Of a DNA stretch of 64,000 nucleotides, positions 42,283 to 51,004 are shown piece by piece (the first letter of the stretch is position 1; each line of letters begins with the position of its first letter). The translations under genes were made by a program, and so were the position numbers. Origin of the DNA: Oscillospiraceae bacterium (lineage in GTDB: Bacteria > Bacillota > Clostridia > Saccharofermentanales > Saccharofermentanaceae); the NCBI GenBank assembly GCA_902780785.1, contig CACZGS010000007.1:62001-126000 (forward strand), in the 5' to 3' direction. A model generated the notes under the pieces. That model made no database searches, was not told where the DNA came from, and worked only from the letters and a program-made list of their open reading frames with translations.

Positions 42283-43074
42283 ATGATATACATTTACAAG
42301 AAATATCACATAGCATACTGGTGCATCGGAATCTTAGAGATCATAGGCATGGTCATAGCAAACCTCATATTATGCAGACACACGTGGGTTCCTGCGATCC
42401 CGGTAACGGCTGTGACGATACTGCTGGTCATGGTTGATGCTTTTATCTTTACCAGGCTTACTTCGAAAAAATTCTCTGATGAAGTATTTCCCCTCTTCTA
42501 CAATTGTCAGGTGCATCAGTTTATTGATGAGACGAACAGGCTTTTCGCGAAAAAGGCAAAAGGTCCTGTCGCATCGATGTACAATTCGATAGTTGCAAGA
42601 GGTTACGGCTCCATTGATGATTACGATTCGGTCTACGAGTGCTGCCAGAAGATCAGGACAAAAGGATACAAGTCTGAGCGTCTCAGGTTGATGATCGAGT
42701 ACTACCTGAAGAACGATCAGTTCGACAAGGCTCAGGAAGAGATCGACGCGCTTCGTAAACTCATGGAGAAGATGAAGAATCCGAAGTATAAAGAAGGCTG
42801 CGATACCAGTATTAAGAATGCGGAATTCTACATGAGGATAAAGCAGGGTAACTACGAAGGCGCAGAAGAGCACTATCAGAAACAGCTGGACACCATCAAA
42901 CCGCTTTATCCCATAACCGAGGCCAGCTATTCGCACGCGTTGGGTAAATTGCTTATACTGAAAGGTGAACCTGAAAGAGCAAGAAAATATCTTCAGACTG
43001 CAATTGATCTTGGCGGCGACACCAAGTATAAGAAGTTTGCAGAAGAACTGCTTGCAAAACTTGACGCTGAATAA
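42283..43074 (+). CDS. Membrane-anchored TPR-like protein
   Basis: The protein has 263 residues. Two N-terminal hydrophobic helices (about 12-30 and 37-56) are followed by ~200 residues of helical repeats (RLRLMIEYYLKNDQFDKAQE, AEFYMRIKQGNYEGAEEHYQ, ALGKLLILKGEPERARKYLQ), TPR-like with the classical G/A and A positions. It starts 3 bp after the esterase stop, so they are coupled; a scaffold for that enzyme is conceivable. Confidence 0.72.
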   Translation: MIYIYKKYHIAYWCIGILEIIGMVIANLILCRHTWVPAIPVTAVTILLVMVDAFIFTRLTSKKFSDEVFPLFYNCQVHQFIDETNRLFAKKAKGPVASMYNSIVARGYGSIDDYDSVYECCQKIRTKGYKSERLRLMIEYYLKNDQFDKAQEEIDALRKLMEKMKNPKYKEGCDTSIKNAEFYMRIKQGNYEGAEEHYQKQLDTIKPLYPITEASYSHALGKLLILKGEPERARKYLQTAIDLGGDTKYKKFAEELLAKLDAE

Positions 43075-43084
43075 GGAGACTTAC

Positions 43085-43357
43085 ATGAGCAATAACGGCA
43101 ACGGATACAGCAAGTTTTCTATTGCGGGATTGTGCATCTCGCTTGTTGCGCCGTTCCTCGTTGTTCCATTTGGATATATTGCATTTATATTCCCTGTTGC
43201 AAGCATCATACTCTCGGTCATCGGAATCGTTGATGCACGTAAGAATGACAAGAACGGGGCACTCCTGAGCGTCCTGGGAATTGTCTTCTCGGTATTGTTG
43301 TTATTTTTCCTGATCGCGACGGCCAGAATGCTGCTGGCCAGCAGCAATAATGCATGA
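43085..43357 (+). CDS. DUF4190-like small membrane protein
   Basis: This 90-residue protein has two hydrophobic stretches separated by a short basic loop VDARKNDKNG: KFSIAGLCISLVAPFLVVP...IILSVIGI and LLSVLGIVFSVLLLFFLIA. This is the pattern of DUF4190-type two-to-three-helix proteins. Function unknown. AAGGAGAC precedes the ATG; 10 bp follow the TPR gene. Confidence 0.7.
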   Translation: MSNNGNGYSKFSIAGLCISLVAPFLVVPFGYIAFIFPVASIILSVIGIVDARKNDKNGALLSVLGIVFSVLLLFFLIATARMLLASSNNA

Positions 43358-43383
43358 CTAAGGGAATCTACACTCCCTTAGTC
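43356..43383. terminator. Hairpin spanning the convergent ends of two genes
   Basis: A perfect 10-bp stem GACTAAGGGA/TCCCTTAGTC with an 8-nt loop covers the last bases of the DUF4190-like gene and the stop region of the dihydrouridine synthase gene on the other strand. No T run follows on either strand, so terminator activity is uncertain. Confidence 0.45.
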
Positions 43384-44324
43384 TGAAATATTCTATCCAC
43401 AGCCTCTTCGTACTCTGCGCATTTCTTTGCTTTCAGCATGCGCTTGAAGTCGCGCTCACACCCGTCGAAAAGATTCTGCCAGTAAGACCACAGTTCCTTC
43501 ATCTTGTACAGAACATTGATGTCTGGCGATAAGGCCTTCTGATATTCGTGGTAGACCGTGTCGTGAAGCTTTCTGAATTTTGCAAAATCAGTTTCCGCAG
43601 CAAGGCCGTTAAGTTTATCCGCAAGAGACGGGTCAGTTATGAGGCCTCTGCCCAGCATTACCGGATCAAGGCCCGCGCCGAACTCATTTGCTAACGACTC
43701 GTAATCTTTGCACGTATAGATATTTCCGTTATACACGAGAGGATTTTTGGAGTGTTCCAGAGCATATGCGAAGTATTCCTTGCGCGGCTCACCTTTATAG
43801 AAGTCTGACCTAATTCTCGGGTGCACGATCAGTTCGCTCGCGGGGAATTTATTGAAGATCTCCAAGAGGTCATGGAACTCGTCGGGATCGTAGTAGCCGA
43901 GCCTCGTCTTTATCGATATCTTCATGTTATCTGACGCGGCATATGTGTAGATATCATCCAGAAATTCCTGAAGAGCAAGTGTCTCAGGGAGGAACCCCGC
44001 GCCTTTGCCCTTTGCGCAGACTGTCCCGGAAGGGCAGCCGAGATTGAGGTTCACCTCACTGTAACCCATGGAATGAAGCTCTTTCGCGGCTTCAATAAAG
44101 AAGTCTGATCTGTTTGTAAGGATCTGCGGGACGAGATTTGTTCCGGCATTATTCTCAGGTAAAACGTCCTTGCGCTCTCTGGGCGTCATCGGGCTCTTCT
44201 CGGCAGGCGAGATGAATGGCGTGAAGAACTTGTCGACATGGCCGTAGATCCCGCAGAATGCATTGCGGAATATATAACTTGTAATGCCTTCGAGCGGCGC
44301 GAAATAAATCTTTATCTCGTTCAT
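43368..44324 (-). CDS. dus: tRNA-dihydrouridine synthase
   Basis: This 318-residue flavoenzyme reduces uridine in tRNA. Motifs: IYFAPLEGITSYIFRNAF at the start (FMN binding), VNLNLGCPSG with the conserved Cys in SGTVCAKGKGAGF, ISIKTRLGY, ELIVHPRIRSDFYKG, PLVYNGNIYT and VMLGRGLITDP. It is a DusB/DusC-like bacterial Dus. There is no good ribosome binding site: the ATG lies only ~16 bp after a TATATT on the minus strand, so the mRNA may have a very short leader. Confidence 0.9.
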   Translation of the reverse strand: MNEIKIYFAPLEGITSYIFRNAFCGIYGHVDKFFTPFISPAEKSPMTPRERKDVLPENNAGTNLVPQILTNRSDFFIEAAKELHSMGYSEVNLNLGCPSGTVCAKGKGAGFLPETLALQEFLDDIYTYAASDNMKISIKTRLGYYDPDEFHDLLEIFNKFPASELIVHPRIRSDFYKGEPRKEYFAYALEHSKNPLVYNGNIYTCKDYESLANEFGAGLDPVMLGRGLITDPSLADKLNGLAAETDFAKFRKLHDTVYHEYQKALSPDINVLYKMKELWSYWQNLFDGCERDFKRMLKAKKCAEYEEAVDRIFQTKGV

Positions 44325-44450
44325 GGATACATTCTATCGTAATATAATGGAAAGCTTTTCGAGAAATTTGCGAAAAAAGTGAAACCGGCGGAACCAAAAC
44401 TGCACTTATATAGGTGAACGGCCGTTCAGAATAACTTTGAGGTGAGACTT

Positions 44451-45014
44451 GTGAACGAAGCAAAAGCGCTTAATTTACTTAAGTCAGGGGATCAGGAAGC
44501 CCTGGAATGGTTTATAGACCGTTACAGTGCTTATGTGGGAACCGTAGTAAGCAATATCCTTAAGGACTCTATGAGTCATGAGGATATCGAAGAAGTCACG
44601 GCGGATGTTTTCGTGACCTTATGGAGCTCTGCGGCAAATCTCTATCCCCTGAACATTAAAGGGTATTTGAGCCGCGTGGCAAGGAGCCTTTCCATGCAGA
44701 AATTGCGGGACAAGGTATCGGAGCTTCCTTTGGATGAGGACATTCTTATCTTGGATGATGATACGGAGTTCGAGAGAGTCGCAAAAGAAGACCGGGATCT
44801 GGCGGTCAGGAAAGCGGTTTATTCCATGACGCAGCCGGACAAAGAGATCTTCTTACGGTTCTACTATTACTGCCAGAGTGTATCGGAGATCGCAAAACAA
44901 ATGCAGATGAATCCATCCACGGTCAAGACCAAGCTTAAACGCGGACGCGAAAGATTACGTCATATCCTCAACGAATATAAAGGAGGCGATAAAGATGAAA
45001 GTCAATATTTATGA
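44451..45014 (+). CDS. ECF RNA polymerase sigma factor
   Basis: The protein has 187 residues. Region 2 (about 10-80) contains SGDQEALEWFIDRYSAYV and DIEEVTADVFVTLW; region 4 (about 120-180) contains DKEIFLRFYYYCQSVSEIAK, then MNPSTVKTKLKRGRERLR. The start is GTG at 44451, 5 nt after GAGGTGA; another GTG at 44442 lies within that site. The next gene overlaps its end by 20 bp and encodes a membrane protein that is probably its anti-sigma or sensor partner. I found no match to the ECF promoter seen at 49250. Confidence 0.88.
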   Translation: MNEAKALNLLKSGDQEALEWFIDRYSAYVGTVVSNILKDSMSHEDIEEVTADVFVTLWSSAANLYPLNIKGYLSRVARSLSMQKLRDKVSELPLDEDILILDDDTEFERVAKEDRDLAVRKAVYSMTQPDKEIFLRFYYYCQSVSEIAKQMQMNPSTVKTKLKRGRERLRHILNEYKGGDKDESQYL

Positions 45015-45963
45015 TCTGATGGAAAATATCGAAGACTCTTCTGTCCGGATGGAAGATAATTCCGTCGTCTCCTCTGAAAGGATAAAGGAGTTGACGAGAA
45101 TGAAGATTCAAAACGCATCAAATAAAAAGAGAAGTTCAAAGAAGACCATACTTACAGTGGGCATTGCCGTTGCGGTCGTTGCAGCACTGGGAGCCACCGC
45201 ATTCGCGGCAATCAACGGCGGCCTGGCAAACTTATCATTCGGAAAGAGTTCATGGGGTCCTTCGATAGAAGAAGACATCAAGAATTCAGTACCTCCGCGC
45301 GAGTTCGTTTCCTCGCAGGGATATCCCGATTCGCCCGAGTACCAGGCGACAAAAGAATGGATCGCATTCGATGACAGCTACGACAGGGAATTTAAGATCC
45401 TCGATGCTTTCGATGCGGAAACAAAGCGCACAGGCACAGACCCGTTTGCTGAAAAGTATGGTGATTATGGTGTTTATTCTCAAGAGATGGCAGACAAGAT
45501 CGACGAGATATGCGCCAAGTATAAGCTTAAGCTTCATACAGGATGTGACGATGCCGACGAGAAGATCCTTGAAGAGAAGTACGGTGTAGATCTCTTCGCT
45601 GACGGCGTCGAGGGCGGCGGATACCGTTACGATGACGGAACATTCCAGCTTGACTCAACGTTTAACGGCATCAATTTCCAGATCAGAAGATGCATGAAAG
45701 GCTATTTTGATACCGTATATCTCAATGCCGGCAGCATCGAAAAGTACGAGCAGTGGACATACACGACCAAGAGCGGCGTAACGGTCAATATTGCATACAA
45801 TCCTACTGATAACGGGTTCTGCAAAGCGATCATCTCTGTAAATCTTGAGAACAGCTTTGTATCGATCAACGTCCTCCCCTGGGATGACAATGGCGATCTC
45901 AGATCTGTATCAAAAGAGGACATCGAGAATCTGGCCGAACAGTTCCATTTCGAGAACATGTAA
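44995..45963 (+). CDS. Single-pass membrane protein, probable anti-sigma/sensor partner
   Basis: The protein has 322 residues: cytosolic N-terminal ~50 (MKVNIYDLMENIEDSSVRM... ERIKELTRMKIQ), one transmembrane helix at 51-73, and an extracytoplasmic domain of ~245 residues rich in Asp, Tyr and Gly. The short cytosolic part is the expected sigma-binding segment of Firmicute anti-sigma factors that lack a zinc motif. The 20-bp overlap with the sigma gene supports the pairing. AAAGGAGGCG within the sigma gene is its binding site. Followed by two hairpins. Confidence 0.72.
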   Translation: MKVNIYDLMENIEDSSVRMEDNSVVSSERIKELTRMKIQNASNKKRSSKKTILTVGIAVAVVAALGATAFAAINGGLANLSFGKSSWGPSIEEDIKNSVPPREFVSSQGYPDSPEYQATKEWIAFDDSYDREFKILDAFDAETKRTGTDPFAEKYGDYGVYSQEMADKIDEICAKYKLKLHTGCDDADEKILEEKYGVDLFADGVEGGGYRYDDGTFQLDSTFNGINFQIRRCMKGYFDTVYLNAGSIEKYEQWTYTTKSGVTVNIAYNPTDNGFCKAIISVNLENSFVSINVLPWDDNGDLRSVSKEDIENLAEQFHFENM

Positions 45964-45993
45964 GACGGGGAAAGGCGGAATAGAGCACTTAAC

Positions 45994-46061
45994 AGCGGGT
46001 CACCTCAAGCGAGGCGGCCCGCTTGTGTATTGGTGGGAAAGAGCTATGCCCCGATCCCACC
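45994..46061 (+). terminator. Two GC-rich hairpins after the sigma/anti-sigma pair
   Basis: The first has outer stem AGCGGG/CCCGCT and inner stem CCTC/GAGG (45994-46023). The second is GGTGGGA/TCCCACC (46032-46061). T runs are poor, so efficient rho-independent termination is not assured. Confidence 0.45.
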
Positions 46062-46184
46062 TTCACTATGCAAACTCATACTAACGGTAGGAAAAATAAA
46101 ATCTGATTAGTATTAGCAATCTGTTCAAATCGCGGCTGCTATCCGCTATCATAAGGTCAAGAAAAGCAGACAGGAGACCGCAGC

Positions 46185-47240
46185 ATGGATATCAAATTCG
46201 GTGAGAACTTAAAGAGAATGAGGAAGGAGCGTTCGCTCACACAGGAAGCTCTGGCCGATGCCCTAGGCGTTACGGCAGGCGCTGTCTATAAGTGGGAGGC
46301 TGGGCTCTCCTCGCCGGAACTCGAGATGCTGATGCGGATCGCGGATCTTTTCGACACCTCCGTAGACACATTGTTAGGCTACGAGATAGCTGAGAACCGC
46401 AGGCGCTCCGTAATGAATCAGATCTACGGTTACATTATGTCGAAGGACTATGCCGGTCTGGAATTCGCGGAGAAGGCCCTTACCAAATATCCGAACGACT
46501 TCAATGTGATCAAAGCGGCCGGCAAGGCTTATCTGACATTCGGAATGGAAGACCGGAATAATGCCTGGATGAGAAGGGCGATAGAGCTCCTGGAGAAGGC
46601 ATCCCGCATCGTTCCGCACGACATCGATCCGAGATACGGAAAACTCTCGATAATCGGCGATCTCGCGCTCATGAACTTCCTTGTAAACGACAGGGACAAG
46701 GCTCTTGAGATGATGAAGAAGCACAACGAGGCAGGCGTTTTCAATTCAAGGATCGGATGGCTTACAGCGCTTAATGGCGAGACCGATAAGGAATGTCTGG
46801 AACAGCTTGGGATTGCTTTCTGGGACAATATCTCGGAGATCAACAACACCGCAATGGGCCTGATCTATTACTACAGCAACTGCCACGACTGGGAGCGCGT
46901 CAAGACCGTCGCAAGGTGGAGCATCGATAATCTGAACAGCCTGAGGAAGGATGACGAGCCGTGTTTCTTCGATAAGACCAATGCGGCTTTCATGGTCTCC
47001 GAGAGCTATGCATATTTCAGGACCGGCGAAAAGGAACACTCCAGGGAACTGTTAGACGAGGCAAAGAGGCTGGCAGACTTCTTCGACTCCGCGCCAAGGA
47101 ATCACATGAACATCGTAAAGCTGTTCGAGCTCTCAGACCAGACGAGCGCATATACGCTTCTCGGAAGGACAGGCAAAGAAACCATCAGTACGGTCATCGG
47201 CCTTATTGGCAGCAAGAGTTTTACAGCCTTCGCAAAATAA
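46185..47240 (+). CDS. XRE-family regulator with C-terminal helical repeats
   Basis: The protein has 351 residues. An N-terminal helix-turn-helix (NLKRMRKERSLTQEALADAL, then VTAGAVYKWEAGLSSPELEM) is followed by about 270 residues of TPR-like helices (FAEKALTKYPNDFNVIKAAG, AIELLEKASRIVPHDID, ESYAYFRTGEKEHSRELLDE). In Firmicutes, XRE plus TPR regulators often respond to peptides or stress signals. The ABC exporter gene starts 33 bp downstream, so the pair may be a regulated export unit. CAGGAGAC precedes the start. Confidence 0.83.
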   Translation: MDIKFGENLKRMRKERSLTQEALADALGVTAGAVYKWEAGLSSPELEMLMRIADLFDTSVDTLLGYEIAENRRRSVMNQIYGYIMSKDYAGLEFAEKALTKYPNDFNVIKAAGKAYLTFGMEDRNNAWMRRAIELLEKASRIVPHDIDPRYGKLSIIGDLALMNFLVNDRDKALEMMKKHNEAGVFNSRIGWLTALNGETDKECLEQLGIAFWDNISEINNTAMGLIYYYSNCHDWERVKTVARWSIDNLNSLRKDDEPCFFDKTNAAFMVSESYAYFRTGEKEHSRELLDEAKRLADFFDSAPRNHMNIVKLFELSDQTSAYTLLGRTGKETISTVIGLIGSKSFTAFAK

Positions 47241-47273
47241 AAGGGATTTAAAGGAATCTAAAAGGAAACAGCC

Positions 47274-49001
47274 ATGAAAACCAAAAACTTATATGTGGAA
47301 CTGAAGTCTCAGTTCCATAGGGACAACCACGTCAATTTTATCCTTTCTATCACGGGAGCATTTCTCTCCGGCACGATGTGCATGGGCATCTCGTGGCTCT
47401 TAGGAGAGCTCCTGGATACAGCCTCCGGCAAAGGAAATCACAGCATAATGGAGTTGCTGTGGATCTCCTGGGCGATCGCCCTGTTCTTCCTGTTCGCATC
47501 TTTCCTGAACTACTATGCAAAGCCAAGATATGTTAAGAAAGCAATGCAGAACTATAAGGAAAGTCTCTTCCGCAAGCTTACGGAGAAGAACATCACGTCG
47601 TTTAGAACGGAGAACACGGCGACTTATCTCTCAGCACTGACGAACGACTGCAATTCGATAGAGTTCAATTATCTGAACAATGAATTCAAGTTCGTGTACA
47701 GAGCAACTTCATTCTTCTGCGCCCTTGCGCTCATGCTCTTCTATTCGCCCATGCTGACCGCGGTCGCGATAGGTGTGACATTCATTCCTCTCCTTATATC
47801 GCTCCTGTCAGGCAAAAAACTCGCGCAGAAGGAAGTAAACGTATCTGAGCGCAACAGGAGCTTTACGGCCACCAACAGCGACTGCCTGAACGGCTTCTCT
47901 GTAGTAAAAAGCTTCAGGGCGGAAGATGCAGTATCAGGTCTCTTTGCAAGAGAGAACACGAAACTCGAAGATTCCAAATTCAAAAGAACCAGACTCCGCA
48001 TCTTTATCGATACGTTAAGCCAGTTGTCCGGCGTGTCCGCGCAGACCACGGTCTTCTTTGTCGGCGCATACCTCGCGCTCTCAGGCAAGGGCCTTTCAGC
48101 CGGCAATGTCATAATGTTCGTTAACCTTATGAACTTCGTAGTTTCTCCCGTGGCAGAGCTTCCCGGCCTTCTTGCATCAAGGAAGGCCGCGGACGCCATG
48201 ATCAGGAAGGTTGCCGGTGCACTTGAGAAGAGCTCCTATACAGGCGGCGACACTGAACTCTCCAAGCTTGAAGACGGCATCTCCTTCAAGAATGTCTCGT
48301 TCTCCTACGAAGAAGGCAAAGAGGTCCTTCACGATATTTCCGTCGATTTTGAAGCGGGCAAATCCTATGCGATCGTCGGGTCTTCCGGCAGCGGCAAATC
48401 CACGCTCCTTAACCTCATCCTGTCCTGCGCCTGCGGTGCAGAATACACGGGCGAGATCAGCTGGGACAATGAAGATCTTAAGGACTGCTCTTCGGATTCG
48501 CTTTTCGATCAGGTGGCATCGATCCAGCAGAACGTGTTCGTGTTCAATTCATCCATTAAGGACAACATCACGATGTTCCGTGATTTTCCTGAAGAGAAGG
48601 TTCAGCAGGCGGTCACGCGCGCCAACTTGGGCGAGTTAATTAGCGAGCGCGGCAGCGAATATCTCTGCGGTGAGAACGGCAACGGATTATCCGGCGGCGA
48701 GAAACAGAGGATCTCCATCGCTAGGAGCCTTCTCCGTGATTCATCGGTGCTCCTTGCCGACGAGATAACGTCAGCTCTGGATACGCAGACAGCTTATAAG
48801 ATATCGTCCGACATCCTTGATCTTAAGGACATCACAAGGGTCGTCGTCACGCACTCCCTCGATGAGAAACTCATGAAGAGATACGACCGCATCCTCGTCA
48901 TGAAGAACGGCCGTCTTGAAGAGCAGGGCACCTTCGACGAACTGATGGCCAAGCGCAAATACTTCCACGCTTTGTTCACGGCGGAATGCTTCTCGACATA
49001 G
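47274..49001 (+). CDS. ABC exporter, fused membrane and ATPase domains
   Basis: The protein has 575 residues. A type I exporter membrane domain of six helices spans residues ~15-300. The nucleotide-binding domain follows: Walker A VGSSGSGKST, Q-loop IQQNVFVF, signature LSGGEKQR, Walker B VLLADEITSALD and switch histidine VVTHSLD. It would work as a homodimer. The substrate is unknown (drug, lipid or peptide; no peptidase C39 domain). An XRE-TPR regulator precedes it. A hairpin terminator that is part of a 60-bp repeat follows. Confidence 0.9.
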   Translation: MKTKNLYVELKSQFHRDNHVNFILSITGAFLSGTMCMGISWLLGELLDTASGKGNHSIMELLWISWAIALFFLFASFLNYYAKPRYVKKAMQNYKESLFRKLTEKNITSFRTENTATYLSALTNDCNSIEFNYLNNEFKFVYRATSFFCALALMLFYSPMLTAVAIGVTFIPLLISLLSGKKLAQKEVNVSERNRSFTATNSDCLNGFSVVKSFRAEDAVSGLFARENTKLEDSKFKRTRLRIFIDTLSQLSGVSAQTTVFFVGAYLALSGKGLSAGNVIMFVNLMNFVVSPVAELPGLLASRKAADAMIRKVAGALEKSSYTGGDTELSKLEDGISFKNVSFSYEEGKEVLHDISVDFEAGKSYAIVGSSGSGKSTLLNLILSCACGAEYTGEISWDNEDLKDCSSDSLFDQVASIQQNVFVFNSSIKDNITMFRDFPEEKVQQAVTRANLGELISERGSEYLCGENGNGLSGGEKQRISIARSLLRDSSVLLADEITSALDTQTAYKISSDILDLKDITRVVVTHSLDEKLMKRYDRILVMKNGRLEEQGTFDELMAKRKYFHALFTAECFST

Positions 49002-49047
49002 TAGACTAGCGGCACAAATCTCTAACTGCGGGGATATAGGAATAGAT

Positions 49048-49108
49048 GGCTGCCTCAGCGATGGGGCAGCTTATTGCGTGGGTGTGTTTTTTCGAGCGCT
49101 TGTGAAGG
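49048..49108. repeat. 60-bp direct repeat, left copy (contains a terminator hairpin)
   Basis: This copy matches 51870-51929 with two substitutions and one T fewer there. It comprises the stem GCTGCCTC/GGGGCAGC (49049-49070), then GTGGGTGTG, a T run and CGAGCGCTTGTGAAGG. It follows the ABC exporter gene and marks the left edge of the sigma-lipoprotein cassette. Confidence 0.88.
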
Positions 49109-49249
49109 ACAAATACTTTTTTCGTACCTAAATCGGCCAAAATGAGCACGAAAAAAGCACGCTGATTTTCCTGCATCTGCTCTTAATGATGGTAAAATCA
49201 TATTTACGGAGTAGGAATGAAGCAAGTCACATATTTTTCTCAACCACAG

Positions 49250-49293
49250 CGAAGAATCCGCATCAGCTATTCGTCTAAAGAGTAGATGCGGAT
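49250..49293 (+). promoter_or_regulatory. ECF-type promoter of the membrane-tethered sigma factor gene
   Basis: CGAAGA (49250-49255), exactly 16 bp, then CGTCTA (49272-49277), followed by AGAGTAGATGCGGAT. The spacing equals the TGAAAC-N16-CGTC form of Bacillus SigW/SigX/SigM promoters. The same three blocks at the same distances occur upstream of the gene at 51005. It lies 35 bp before the sigma gene's start, so autoregulation is likely. Confidence 0.75.
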
Positions 49294-49311
49294 AGAAAAG
49301 GAGACAGCAAA

Positions 49312-50820
49312 ATGACCGACAAGGAACTCGAGCAGATCTATAACGAGGCATACAAAGCGGTGTACTGGACTGCGATGTCACTTCTTAAGAACGAGGCAGA
49401 CGCAGAGGATATCGTGCAGGATACTTTCGTTGCTTTGATCGAATCCTACGATTCCATCAAGGATAAGAGCAAGGTCACATCCTGGCTCAAGAAGACTGCT
49501 GCCAACAAGTGTCTTGACCGTATTAAGCTTGCGAAAACAGACACCATGGATGAAGAGTTCTTTGACAGTGTCGAAGCAGTTCCGGAAGATTTCCTGCCTG
49601 ACTCTATCGTCGAATCCGAAGATGCAAGAAAGATCGTCATGGATATCATCAACAATTCGTTGTCTGATGACATCAGAAGAACACTCATACTGTTCTATTT
49701 CGACGACATGAGCATCAAAGAGATCGCCGTAGCTTTGGGCGTGCCGGAAGGTACTGTTTCACGCCGTCTCAACTTTGCCAGAAATAAGATCAAGAAGGAG
49801 GTTGAGAAATATGAAAAAGATAATGATACGAAGCTCTACGCTATGGCTATTCCGTTCTTAAGCAAACTGTTTATAAAAGAAGCTGAGCAGGTGGCGTTCA
49901 AGCCCTTGCCTGCTGCACTCGCAAATCTGTCCGCATCAGCACAGGCCTCAAAGGCCGGAACAAACATTGCCAAAACGGCAATCAAGAAAGGGACAGATGT
50001 CATGAAAACAAAAACTATAGTCGGCAGTATTGCCGCAGTGGTTGCAGTAGGCGCAACCGCCGGAATCATTGCAGGAGTAGTAAACAAGAAGAATGATACG
50101 AAGCCGGCAGAGACTGTAATTACAGAAGAGAGCGGTTCAGATGAAGGTGCAAAAGGCAATTCGTTTGAGTCCGCAGTTGACTCAAGTGATGAAACGCAGA
50201 GGTCTGATAAAAAGGGTAATTATGGTCCGATTGCGATCTCACTTGAGGGAATGAGTCCGGATGAGATCGTAGCAAATTATGATTCGATCAGAACATTGAA
50301 AATTGATGCCCAAATGAAGGATTATCCCGGGAGGTTTTCTATAGAGAATACGTTCGATTATGGAAATGAATCAGATGAGTTTGTTTTCTTCTGGTATGAG
50401 TGGACTACAGATCTGTACAAACTCGGTGATCCCAAAAAGGCTCCGCCCACATTCATGAATCTCTCAGCTTATGTTGGCAGGATCCAGTGTTCTCTTAGCA
50501 AAAAAAGCAACGGCTCGTATGAGGTTTGCGGGTATGAAACGGTAGAAGTAAAAATGGTTTTTACAGATAGAGAGCAAGCCATAGCTGTATATGAAAGATT
50601 CGTAGAAGAAGTTAGAAAGCATGGTAACGAGATGAGTGATACACGCGAAGGCAATTTGGAAGAGGGTTCTACCGACCGTTGGATAGCGGGCTCGGAAGAT
50701 GAAGCATTTCATTCTTACGTAGTGTCGTTACAACGTTCTCTCTTAACGTATGACCGTTCTACATCGACTTTGGTGGAAGCATATGAAGTGTATGTATGTG
50801 CCCCGATAATAGAAGTGTAG
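49312..50820 (+). CDS. ECF sigma factor fused to a transmembrane helix and extracytoplasmic domain
   Basis: The protein has 502 residues. Sigma region 2 (about 8-75: YNEAYKAVYWTAMSLLKNEA, DAEDIVQDTFVAL) and region 4 (about 108-162: RRTLILFYFDDMSIKEIAVA, then LGVPEGTVSRRLNFARNKIK) form a complete ECF factor. A linker (165-232) leads to one transmembrane helix (235-257, IVGSIAAVVAVGATAGIIAG) and a 245-residue acidic ectodomain. The ectodomain has MSPDEIVANYDS and FTDREQAIAVYERFVEEV, both with counterparts in the lipoprotein at 51005. Most ECF factors are soluble and ~180 residues; here factor and sensor are one chain, so release (for example by proteolysis) may be needed for activity. AAAGGAGAC precedes the ATG. 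Confidence 0.85.
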   Translation: MTDKELEQIYNEAYKAVYWTAMSLLKNEADAEDIVQDTFVALIESYDSIKDKSKVTSWLKKTAANKCLDRIKLAKTDTMDEEFFDSVEAVPEDFLPDSIVESEDARKIVMDIINNSLSDDIRRTLILFYFDDMSIKEIAVALGVPEGTVSRRLNFARNKIKKEVEKYEKDNDTKLYAMAIPFLSKLFIKEAEQVAFKPLPAALANLSASAQASKAGTNIAKTAIKKGTDVMKTKTIVGSIAAVVAVGATAGIIAGVVNKKNDTKPAETVITEESGSDEGAKGNSFESAVDSSDETQRSDKKGNYGPIAISLEGMSPDEIVANYDSIRTLKIDAQMKDYPGRFSIENTFDYGNESDEFVFFWYEWTTDLYKLGDPKKAPPTFMNLSAYVGRIQCSLSKKSNGSYEVCGYETVEVKMVFTDREQAIAVYERFVEEVRKHGNEMSDTREGNLEEGSTDRWIAGSEDEAFHSYVVSLQRSLLTYDRSTSTLVEAYEVYVCAPIIEV

Positions 50821-50846
50821 TTTCAGAGTTTGTAGCTAATTATTTC

Positions 50847-50887
50847 ATCGGTCCCCGGAGCAATCAGGGGATCGATTTATTTTTTGA
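50847..50887 (+). terminator. Terminator of the tethered sigma gene
   Basis: A 10-bp stem (ATCGGTCCCC / GGGGATCGAT, one G-U) with a 10-nt loop is followed by TTATTTTTT, 26 bp after the stop. It separates the sigma gene from the lipoprotein gene, which has its own promoter. Confidence 0.88.
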
Positions 50888-50906
50888 AAATTTTTCGAAA
50901 TAACAG

Positions 50907-50950
50907 CGAAGAAATCGAATCCGTTATTCGTCTATAGAGTAGATGCGGAT
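50907..50950 (+). promoter_or_regulatory. ECF-type promoter of the lipoprotein gene
   Basis: CGAAGA (50907-50912), 16 bp, CGTCTA (50929-50934), then AGAGTAGATGCGGAT. Spacing and both elements are identical to 49250-49293; the conserved ACAG just before CGAAGA is shared too. The gene is therefore a likely member of the sigma factor's regulon. Confidence 0.75.
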
Positions 50951-51004
50951 ATTCCGCACGGATAAAAAGGCTGATTTAAGGGATCAGATTAAGGAGGAAT
51001 TAAA

